The notes under the pieces are model-generated. The model worked only from the letters and a program-made list of their open reading frames with translations. It was not told the DNA's origin and did no database searches. This document shows positions 1 to 5,401 of a DNA stretch of 8,046 nt, piece by piece (the first letter of the stretch is position 1; each line of letters begins with the position of its first letter). Both the position numbers and the translations under genes were made by a program. Origin of the DNA: an uncultured Clostridia bacterium (GTDB taxonomy: Bacteria > Bacillota > Clostridia > TANB77 > CAG-508); the NCBI GenBank assembly GCA_944390505.1, contig CALXQF010000051.1:1-8046 (forward strand), read 5' to 3'.

Positions 1-558
1 ACTCCAATTGATTACGAGTCTTTAAAAGAAATTGGTTCTATGATGGGATCTGGCGGATTAATTGTTATGGATGATACAAAATGTATGGTAAATCTAGCTA
101 AATTCTATTTAGATTTTACAGTAGATGAATCATGTGGAAAATGCACACCATGTAGAATTGGAACAAAGAGAATGTTAGAATTATTAGAAAAGATGTGTAA
201 TGGAGAAGCGGAGTTAGAAGATTTAACTAGATTAGAAGAACTAGCAATTAATATTCCAAAAACTGCTATTTGTGGTTTAGGGCAAACTGCACCAAATCCA
301 GTACTTTCTACCCTTAAATATTTTAGAGATGAATATTTAGAACATGTAAAATACAAGCAATGTAGAACGAAAGAATGTAAGGCACTAGCTACCATTCAAA
401 TAGAAAGTGAAAAGTGCAGAGGATGTGGCATGTGTAAACGAAATTGTCCTGTTAATGCTATTACAGGAGAACCAGGCAAAGTACATCACATTGATGAATC
501 AATCTGCATCAAGTGTGGAACTTGTATTAGTATGTGTCCATTTCATGCGATTGCGTAA
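1..558 (+). CDS. hydB: HydB / NuoF-like subunit of NAD-dependent [FeFe]-hydrogenase (3' part, 5' end outside window)
   Basis: This is the C-terminal part of a NuoF-family NADH-binding flavoprotein, open from the first base and missing its N-terminus. The sequence shows the end of the flavin domain (GSGGLIVMDD), then the N3-type [4Fe-4S] site: SCGKCTPCRIG with Cys codons at 133, 142 and 151, and a fourth Cys in ICGLGQTAPNP at 271. A C-terminal ferredoxin domain follows with two [4Fe-4S] motifs, CRGCGMCKRNCP and CIKCGTCISMCP. In this family the subunit oxidises or reduces NAD(H) at FMN and passes electrons through Fe-S clusters. The extra C-terminal diferredoxin domain and the following hydA fit HydB of trimeric, probably electron-bifurcating cytoplasmic hydrogenases better than respiratory complex I. 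No complex I membrane subunit is seen. Annotation pipelines may label it NADH-quinone oxidoreductase subunit F. The family call is secure; bifurcation is inferred. Confidence 0.92.
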   Translation, partial: TPIDYESLKEIGSMMGSGGLIVMDDTKCMVNLAKFYLDFTVDESCGKCTPCRIGTKRMLELLEKMCNGEAELEDLTRLEELAINIPKTAICGLGQTAPNPVLSTLKYFRDEYLEHVKYKQCRTKECKALATIQIESEKCRGCGMCKRNCPVNAITGEPGKVHHIDESICIKCGTCISMCPFHAIA

Positions 559-571
559 TTTATTTCATTAG

Positions 572-718
572 AAAATGCCTTGTACTATTTTTATTTACGT
601 CCCCCAACTGCGTAGAAACCGTAATTGGAGAGTAAGTAATTATAAAATAATTAAAAAACGGTTTCTAACTTGTTGGTCCCCACCTTAAGACTCCAATAAA
701 AATAGTACAAGGCATTTT
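572..718. repeat. Structured inverted-repeat element between hydB and hydA (candidate structured RNA or MITE)
   Basis: The ends are a perfect 24-bp inverted repeat, 572-595 pairing with 695-718 without a mismatch. Nested inside are CCAAC/GTTGG (604-608 with 672-676), a perfect 10-bp helix (613-622 with 658-667) and a small AT hairpin (637-643 with 647-653, loop AAA). GGAG at 627-630 and TAAG at 633-636, both in the loop of the 10-bp helix, can pair with CTCC at 691-694 and CTTA at 684-687, which would form a pseudoknot. GTCCCC occurs twice, at 599-604 and 676-681, at the base of the second helix. There is no ORF of note, no T-tract after the outer stem and no obvious target-site duplication. 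It fills nearly the whole hydB-hydA gap. I do not recognise it as a known riboswitch, ribozyme, 6S RNA or named repeat. Confidence 0.85.
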
Positions 719-757
719 ACAAGAACAAATTATAATAAAAATGTAGGAGGCAAAAAA

Positions 758-2512
758 ATGACGGAAATGAAGCAAATTCATTTAACAATAGATGGAAAAA
801 AAGTAGTTGTACCAGAAGGAACAACTATATTGCAAGCAGCAAGACAAGCCAATATTGATATTCCAACACTTTGCTTTTTGAAAGAAATCAATGAAGTAGG
901 AGATTGCAGAATGTGTATTACAGAAGTAGAAGGCAGACGTGGATTTGCCACTTCTTGTATTCAAAAAGTAGAAGAAGGAATGGTAGTGCATACACATTCA
1001 CCAGCTGTGATAGAAGCAAGAAAAATGATATTAGACTTAATTTTGTCTAATCATCATAGAGAATGCTTAACTTGTACCAGAAGCGGAAATTGTGAATTAC
1101 AAGAGTTAGCAATTAAATTTAATGTCAAAGGAATTCGCTATGAAGGTGCAAGGAGCGAGCATAAAGTTGATGATCTTTCTCCTTCTATTGTTCGTGATTT
1201 TAATAAATGCATTTTATGTAGAAGATGTGTTTCAGCATGTAAAAAGGTACAAAAAATAGGTGCTATTGATGTCATTAATAGAGGATTTTCTTCTTGTATT
1301 TCAACAGTAGGAGACCATAGTTTAAATGATGTTAATTGTACATTTTGTGGTCAATGTATAGAAGCATGTCCAACAGGGGCCTTGCACGAAAAAGATTCTA
1401 CTGAAATTGTATGGGAAAAATTAAGAGATGAAAATACTTATGTAGTAGTACAAACTGCTCCAGCTGTTCGTGTAGCACTAGGAGAAGAATTTGGAATGCC
1501 AATTGGAACCAATGTAGCAGGAAAAATGGTAGCAGCTTTAAAACGATTAGGATTTGACAAAGTATTTGATACCAATACTGGTGCAGATTTTACCATTATG
1601 GAAGAAGGAACTGAATTTATCAAACGCTTGCAAGAGAATGATAATCTACCTATGATTACATCTTGTAGTCCTGGTTGGGTAAAATATATTGAAATGAATT
1701 ATCCAGAAAACTTACCTCATTTATCTAGTTGTAAATCTCCGCACGAGATGTTTGGAGCCATCTTAAAAACATATTATGCCACAAAGCAAAATATCAATCC
1801 GGAAAAACTATTTGTAGTATCTGTAATGCCATGTATTGCAAAAAAATATGAAAGACAAAAAGACGAAATGAAAGATAACGGACTTTATGATGTGGATGCA
1901 GTTATAACAACAAGAGAATTAGCAAGAATGATTAAACAAGCCAATATTGAATTTGTAGAGTTAGAAGACGAAGGATTTGACAATCCAATGGGAGAAGCAA
2001 CTGGAGCAGGTGCTATTTTTGGAGTAACTGGTGGAGTAATGGAAGCAGCTTTAAGAACAGTTTCAGAAATATTAACAAATAGGCCATTAGAGAAAATAGA
2101 ATTTGAAGAAGTAAGAGGACAGCAAGGAATTAAAAGAGCAACAATTCACATTGGAGAAAAAGAGATAAAAGTAGTAGTAGCACATGGATTAGGCAATGCA
2201 AAAACAATTATGGAAGAAATCAAATCTGGAAAAGCAGATTATCAGTTTGTAGAAATTATGGCATGCCCAGGTGGATGCATTATGGGAGGAGGACAGCCAA
2301 TTAAAAGTGCTAAAATTCAAGAAACAGTAGATGTACGTAAAAAACGTGCACAAGCCATGTATACCATTGATGAAAAAAGCAAAATCAGAGAATCTCATAA
2401 AAATCCTGTATTACAAAAGATTTATCAAGAATTTTTAGGAGAGCCAGGTGGACATTTGGCACATGAGTTATTACATACTACTTACAAAAAAATGGAGAAA
2501 TATAGATTTTAG
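758..2512 (+). CDS. hydA: [FeFe]-hydrogenase catalytic subunit HydA (M3 type)
   Basis: This enzyme reduces protons to H2, or oxidises H2, at the H-cluster; with HydB it would form a cytoplasmic NAD/ferredoxin-linked hydrogenase. The domains in order are an N-terminal [2Fe-2S] ferredoxin (C39, C50, C53, C67), a His-Cys [4Fe-4S] site (H99, C103, C106, C112), two [4Fe-4S] motifs (C151/C154/C157 with C204, C194/C197/C200 with C161) and the catalytic domain. The three H-cluster signatures are TSCSPGW (C303), MPCIAKKYE (C359) and MACPGGCIMGGGQP (C503, C507), and the small-subunit-like tail GEPGGHLAHELLHTTY is present. At 584 residues it matches the M3 architecture and lacks the extra C-terminal [2Fe-2S] domain of some HydA proteins. 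Residue 304 is Ser where the well-studied enzymes have the proton-relay Cys. The start is set by AGGAGG at 745-750, seven bases before ATG. Confidence 0.97.
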   Translation: MTEMKQIHLTIDGKKVVVPEGTTILQAARQANIDIPTLCFLKEINEVGDCRMCITEVEGRRGFATSCIQKVEEGMVVHTHSPAVIEARKMILDLILSNHHRECLTCTRSGNCELQELAIKFNVKGIRYEGARSEHKVDDLSPSIVRDFNKCILCRRCVSACKKVQKIGAIDVINRGFSSCISTVGDHSLNDVNCTFCGQCIEACPTGALHEKDSTEIVWEKLRDENTYVVVQTAPAVRVALGEEFGMPIGTNVAGKMVAALKRLGFDKVFDTNTGADFTIMEEGTEFIKRLQENDNLPMITSCSPGWVKYIEMNYPENLPHLSSCKSPHEMFGAILKTYYATKQNINPEKLFVVSVMPCIAKKYERQKDEMKDNGLYDVDAVITTRELARMIKQANIEFVELEDEGFDNPMGEATGAGAIFGVTGGVMEAALRTVSEILTNRPLEKIEFEEVRGQQGIKRATIHIGEKEIKVVVAHGLGNAKTIMEEIKSGKADYQFVEIMACPGGCIMGGGQPIKSAKIQETVDVRKKRAQAMYTIDEKSKIRESHKNPVLQKIYQEFLGEPGGHLAHELLHTTYKKMEKYRF

Positions 2513-2552
2513 AAAAAGCAAGTAAATTTTGTAAGAAAAAAACAAAAAGTGG

Positions 2553-2595
2553 TTGACAAAATTCTACAAATGGTGAATGATTAGGATAGTATAAT
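2553..2595 (+). promoter_or_regulatory. Possible era promoter region: consensus -10 and an over-distant TTGACA
   Basis: A consensus TATAAT lies at 2590-2595, 19 bases before the era start codon, and a consensus TTGACA at 2553-2558. They are 31 bases apart, far more than the usual 16-18, so they cannot be one standard sigma-A promoter. The TATAAT has no good -35 at the right distance (2567-2572 reads CAAATG). An imperfect dyad, ATTC..CA..TG..GAAT at 2561-2578, sits between the two hexamers. A promoter here is likely because the hydA-era gap has no other reason to be conserved, but the exact -35 is uncertain. Confidence 0.45.
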
Positions 2596-2614
2596 AAATA
2601 GGAAAGGATAAAAG

Positions 2615-3520
2615 ATGGAAGAATTTAAATCAGGTTTTGTAGCGATTGTAGGAAGAACCAATGTCGGAAAATCTAGTATTTTAAATGAACTAGCAGGGCA
2701 AAAGGTAGCAGTGGTAGTCAATAAGCCACAAACTACAAGAACTGCGATTAAAGCAATTGTGAACAGGGAAAACTCTCAAATTGTTTTTATTGATACACCA
2801 GGAATACATAAACCAAAATCTAAATTGGGGAATACCATGAATGATACAGCATGGAGTAGTATACCAGATGCAGATGTTACCTTATTTGTAGTGGAAGCTA
2901 CGTCCAACGGCATTGGAAAAGGTGACCAAATGATTTTGAATAAAATCAAAGAACAAAAAGCACAAACAATTCTCATTATCAATAAAATCGACTTAGTAAC
3001 AAAAGAGCAAATTCTTAAATTAATAGAAGCATTTAAAGATGAGTATCATTTTAAAGCGATTATTCCTATATCTGCTTTAAAAAAGCCTGATGTAGAGATT
3101 ATATTAGAAGAAATTGAAAAAAACTTAAAGCCAGGTCCAGCATATTATGATGAAGAAGAATATACAGACCAAACAATGCGTGATTTAGTGGCAGAAACAA
3201 TTAGAGAAAAAGCGCTCAAATTATTACAAGACGAAGTACCACATGGTTTATTCGTAGAGATTGAAAAAATGAAAAAAGGAAAAACAAGAGAAAATAAACC
3301 AATATTTAACATAGAAGCAACAATCTATTGCTTGAAAGATTCTCATAAAGGTATTATTATTGGTAAAAATGGAGCCATGTTAAAGAAAATAGGAACCTAT
3401 GCAAGACAAGACTTAGAAAAAATACTAGAAGAGCAAGTGAATTTAAAAATATGGGTAAAAGTAAAAGAAGACTGGATTAATAATGAAAAATTTGTAAAGA
3501 AATTTAAAAAGCAAGATTAA
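2615..3520 (+). CDS. era: GTPase Era, 16S rRNA-binding ribosome assembly factor
   Basis: Era binds near the 3' end of 16S rRNA and helps mature the 30S subunit, acting in the cytoplasm and at the membrane. All GTPase motifs are visible: G1 GRTNVGKS (13-20), the switch region PQTTRT (38-43), G3 DTPG (60-63), G4 NKID (123-126) and G5 SAL (153-155). The C-terminal KH domain carries the RNA-binding loop GKNG at 250-253 in a typical IIIGKNGAMLKKIG context. The length of 301 residues is normal for the family. G1 has Thr where GRPNVGKS is commonest, a mild change that leaves the Lys-Ser intact. GGAAAGG at 2601-2607 sits seven bases before the ATG. yqzL and recO follow, the same order as in Bacillus and many Clostridia, which confirms the identification. 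Confidence 0.98.
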   Translation: MEEFKSGFVAIVGRTNVGKSSILNELAGQKVAVVVNKPQTTRTAIKAIVNRENSQIVFIDTPGIHKPKSKLGNTMNDTAWSSIPDADVTLFVVEATSNGIGKGDQMILNKIKEQKAQTILIINKIDLVTKEQILKLIEAFKDEYHFKAIIPISALKKPDVEIILEEIEKNLKPGPAYYDEEEYTDQTMRDLVAETIREKALKLLQDEVPHGLFVEIEKMKKGKTRENKPIFNIEATIYCLKDSHKGIIIGKNGAMLKKIGTYARQDLEKILEEQVNLKIWVKVKEDWINNEKFVKKFKKQD

Positions 3521-3590
3521 AAAAGCAAAATAAAGAGATTGAATAATAGAAAGAACAGAGAAAAATAGTTTTTTGAAATTATCATATAAA

Positions 3591-3607
3591 AATGAAACGG
3601 TTTAATT
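3591..3607. promoter_or_regulatory. Imperfect 8-1-8 dyad in era-yqzL gap
   Basis: AATGAAAC-G-GTTTAATT is an inverted repeat with a single mismatch (G3594 against A3604) around a central G. The CG-centred form loosely resembles LacI-family operators, but no regulator gene is nearby and AT-rich spacers produce such dyads by chance. The rest of the 236-base gap (3521-3756) shows no gene and no convincing sigma-A promoter. Confidence 0.2.
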
Positions 3608-3668
3608 GGAAAAAAATTCAAAACACCGCTAATGTAGCAGACAAACTATTAAAAATAAATTACCAATA

Positions 3669-3685
3669 TTTACAAGTCTTGTAAA
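3669..3685. promoter_or_regulatory. Perfect 17-bp palindrome upstream of yqzL (candidate operator)
   Basis: TTTACAAG-T-CTTGTAAA is a perfect 8-1-8 inverted repeat about 70 bases before the yqzL start. The one-base centre rules out a stable hairpin with that spacer, so a dimeric DNA-binding protein is a better explanation than a terminator. Its spacing is like that of Fur-family boxes, but the sequence is not a canonical Fur, Zur or PerR box. The cognate regulator is unknown. Confidence 0.35.
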
Positions 3686-3742
3686 GGAATAAACACATCA
3701 AAAATGTAAAACATAACAAAAGAAGTGAAAAACTTCTAGAAC

Positions 3743-3747
3743 AGGAG
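3743..3747 (+). promoter_or_regulatory. Ribosome binding site that fixes the yqzL start
   Basis: AGGAG ends directly before a TTG at 3748, which is too close for initiation, and nine bases before the ATG at 3757. It therefore selects the ATG and shortens the protein by three residues compared with the longest open frame. Confidence 0.7.
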
Positions 3748-3756
3748 TTGATATAC

Positions 3757-3939
3757 ATGAAGGAAAAAGATATTAAAGATTTAGCATGGAATACTTTTAA
3801 ACAGACAGGGGATATTAATACTTTTATAGAATTTAAACAAGTAGAAAATATAGAAAAAAACGGGGCACAGATGAAACCAGAAAATGTAGAGGGTATGCAA
3901 TATGGGAATTATCAAGACCAAGGGAATCATTCTTTCTGA
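3757..3939 (+). CDS. yqzL: YqzL-family small protein
   Basis: This 60-residue protein has no known function. Its N-terminal half, WNTFKQTGDINTFIEFKQVE (residues 11-30), fits the YqzL pattern of an aromatic residue, TG(D/N)I, Tyr/Phe and Lys-Glu seen in Bacillus YqzL. The location between era and recO is exactly where yqzL is found in Firmicutes, and the synteny supports the call as much as the motif does. It has no signal peptide, membrane segment or Cys cluster, and is probably a small cytoplasmic protein. It is somewhat longer than the roughly 45-50 residues I recall for the family; residues 49-60 are read from DNA that also encodes the start of recO in another frame. The overlap suggests translational coupling with recO. 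Confidence 0.82.
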   Translation: MKEKDIKDLAWNTFKQTGDINTFIEFKQVENIEKNGAQMKPENVEGMQYGNYQDQGNHSF

Positions 3940-4627
3940 AAGTAATATGAATGATTTTGATAAAATGTTAACAATACTTACTCCAAATGGAAAAATTGGG
4001 TGTGCTGCAAAAGGAGCCAGAAGACCAAAAAGTCTTCTTATGGCAGGCACCCAATTTTTATGCTTTGGGGAATATTTGTTATATCAAGGAACCAGTAGTT
4101 ATCATATGAATTCTTGTGATACGATTGAAATTTTCTATCCAATTCGAACTGATTTAGATAAATTAAAATATGCATCACATATTACGAAAATCATTAATGA
4201 TGTGACAGATGAAAACCAAAATACTTATAAAATATTACAGCTTTTTTTAAACACATTATACATGATTTCAGAAACAGATGAAGATTTAGACTTTATTTTA
4301 TCTGTATTCCGATTAAGACTCCTTTGTTTATTAGGTTTTATGCCGGAGATTAGAAAATGTAGTCAATGTAAAACTGAAGAAAATTTAGAGTTTTTTAGTA
4401 TGAAAGATAATGGGTTAAAATGTATTAATTGTGGAAGATTAGACAAAGGTGCTATTCATTTGGCTGAATCCACTAAAAATGCAATTCAATATATTGTATG
4501 TGCGGATGCCAAAAAAATATTTTCTTTTCATATACCAGAAGAAAATTTAAGAGAATTAAATTTAGTTACAAAGTTATATTTGAATGAGAAGCTAGAAAAA
4601 GAGTACAAAGTGGAGGATTTGTTTTAA
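3902..4627 (+). CDS. recO: DNA repair protein RecO
   Basis: RecO anneals single strands and, with RecR, helps load RecA onto SSB-coated DNA in gap repair and recombination. The N-terminal OB-fold begins with the typical KTKGIILSESNMNDFDKMLTI and contains GKIGCAAKGARRPKS (30-44), the conserved basic stretch of the family. The helical C-terminal part carries a zinc-finger-like set of four cysteines, C153-x2-C156 and C174-x2-C177, flanking a FFSMKDNGLKC segment as in Bacillus RecO. The length of 241 residues is normal. The start ATG lies inside yqzL, 38 bases before that gene's stop codon, with a weak GAGGG site at 3889-3893 eight bases upstream; most ribosomes may arrive by coupling from yqzL. 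No clear terminator follows, only an A/T-rich run after the stop codon. Confidence 0.95.
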   Translation: MGIIKTKGIILSESNMNDFDKMLTILTPNGKIGCAAKGARRPKSLLMAGTQFLCFGEYLLYQGTSSYHMNSCDTIEIFYPIRTDLDKLKYASHITKIINDVTDENQNTYKILQLFLNTLYMISETDEDLDFILSVFRLRLLCLLGFMPEIRKCSQCKTEENLEFFSMKDNGLKCINCGRLDKGAIHLAESTKNAIQYIVCADAKKIFSFHIPEENLRELNLVTKLYLNEKLEKEYKVEDLF

Positions 4628-4684
4628 AAATTTTTTTATGTTATATATAATAAGGATATTCAAAGTGAATTCAAAGACGCATAA

Positions 4685-4700
4685 TTATGTACCTACATAA
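4685..4700. promoter_or_regulatory. 7-2-7 palindrome upstream of the phosphatase gene
   Basis: TTATGTA-CC-TACATAA is a perfect inverted repeat 39 bases before the start of the histidine-phosphatase gene. It lies downstream of a TATAAT-like hexamer at 4646-4651, so a repressor bound there could block transcription. That hexamer lacks a good -35 (TTTAAA at 4623-4628), so the promoter is only tentative. The recO-phosphatase gap holds nothing else I can name. Confidence 0.3.
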
Positions 4701-4739
4701 AGATAAGAATTTTATTATAAAAATAAGAGAGGTCAAAAA

Positions 4740-5315
4740 ATGGAATTATATGTAGTAAGACATGGACAAACTGATTACAATGTAAAACATATTTTTCAAG
4801 GGCATGCAGATATCCCACTTAATCAAGTGGGAACTCAGCAAGCAAAAGAAACAGCATCAAAATTTCAAAATATTGCAGTGGATGAAATACTAGTATCACC
4901 ACTGCAAAGAGCAATTCAAACAGCTAGCTTTATCAGCGATGTAACAAATGTCAAACCGGTTATTGAAAAAAGGTTAATTGAAAGATCCTTTGGTGATATG
5001 GAAGGAAAACCTAGTAGACCAGATTGGAATATTCAAATGATGCTAGACTACGAAAAAAATTATGATTATGAAAACATAGAACCAATTCAATCTTTGTTTA
5101 AAAGAATTTATGATTTTCTAGATGATATCACACAGAAATATAAAGACAAAAGTGTTGTTTTAGTAACTCATGGAGGGGTTTCACAACCAATTGAATGCTA
5201 TTTTCATGGTATGCCTTCTGTTTGTGATTTTGAACATTTAGAGCCACTTACTTTAAAGAACTGTGAAGTTAGAAAATATATACAAAGAAAAATAGAAAAA
5301 AAAGGAAGGCAGTGA
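4740..5315 (+). CDS. Histidine phosphatase family protein (phosphoglycerate mutase-like)
   Basis: This is a member of the branch-2 phosphatase superfamily, which uses a phospho-histidine intermediate. The catalytic RHG motif is at residues 7-9 (VVRHGQTDYN), the second active-site Arg is R57 in SPLQRAIQTA, the acidic residue is E81 in ERSFGDMEG, and the second catalytic His is H144 in VTHGGVSQP. With 191 residues it is the size of GpmB/CobC/PhoE-type broad phosphatases. The sequence does not show whether it acts as a phosphoglycerate mutase, an alpha-ribazole phosphatase or a general phosphatase, and no cobalamin genes are nearby to favour CobC, so no symbol is given. GAGAGG at 4728-4733 precedes the ATG by six bases. 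It has no signal peptide and is presumed cytoplasmic. Confidence 0.93.
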   Translation: MELYVVRHGQTDYNVKHIFQGHADIPLNQVGTQQAKETASKFQNIAVDEILVSPLQRAIQTASFISDVTNVKPVIEKRLIERSFGDMEGKPSRPDWNIQMMLDYEKNYDYENIEPIQSLFKRIYDFLDDITQKYKDKSVVLVTHGGVSQPIECYFHGMPSVCDFEHLEPLTLKNCEVRKYIQRKIEKKGRQ

Positions 5316-5336
5316 AAGATAAAAGAGACAGAAAAT

Positions 5337-5366
5337 TTGACAATATCTGATGAACTGTGATATAAT
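5337..5366 (+). promoter_or_regulatory. Strong sigma-A promoter for the frameshifted glycosyltransferase gene
   Basis: A consensus TTGACA at 5337-5342 and a consensus TATAAT at 5361-5366 are separated by 18 bases. TG at 5358-5359 adds an extended -10 (TGATATAAT). It lies 35 bases before the gene start, so the gene has its own transcription start. Confidence 0.88.
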
Positions 5367-5389
5367 TCTAATGTTGAGGATAAGGAAAA

Positions 5390-5395
5390 AAGGAG
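5390..5395 (+). promoter_or_regulatory. Ribosome binding site that fixes the glycosyltransferase start
   Basis: AAGGAG directly abuts an ATG at 5396 and lies six bases before an in-frame ATG at 5402. Normal spacing picks the second ATG, giving a protein that begins MKDVSVIIPAYNEE. Confidence 0.7.
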
Positions 5396-5401
5396 ATGCC
5401 T

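Noticed and set aside
1..558. The first gene as nuoF of respiratory complex I
   Set aside because: The C-terminal two-cluster ferredoxin domain and the adjacent [FeFe]-hydrogenase fit HydB; no other nuo gene is visible.
572..718. The hydB-hydA element as a simple rho-independent terminator
   Set aside because: The outer stem is AT-rich, very long and not followed by a T-run, and the interior holds further ordered pairing.
731..736. TATAAT before hydA as a promoter -10
   Set aside because: The hexamer matches, but no -35-like sequence lies 16-18 bases upstream (708-713 reads CAAGGC) and no extended -10 is present; AT-rich DNA gives such matches often.
3721..3737. AGAAGT/ACTTCT hairpin as a terminator before yqzL
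   Set aside because: The six-base stem is weak, has no T-tract after it, and sits next to the yqzL ribosome binding site.
3748..3756. Earlier TTG start for yqzL adding three residues
   Set aside because: The AGGAG site ends at 3747, directly against the TTG; spacing and family length favour the ATG at 3757.
5396..5401. Earlier ATG for the frameshifted glycosyltransferase
   Set aside because: It abuts the Shine-Dalgarno AAGGAG with no spacer, while the ATG at 5402 has normal six-base spacing.
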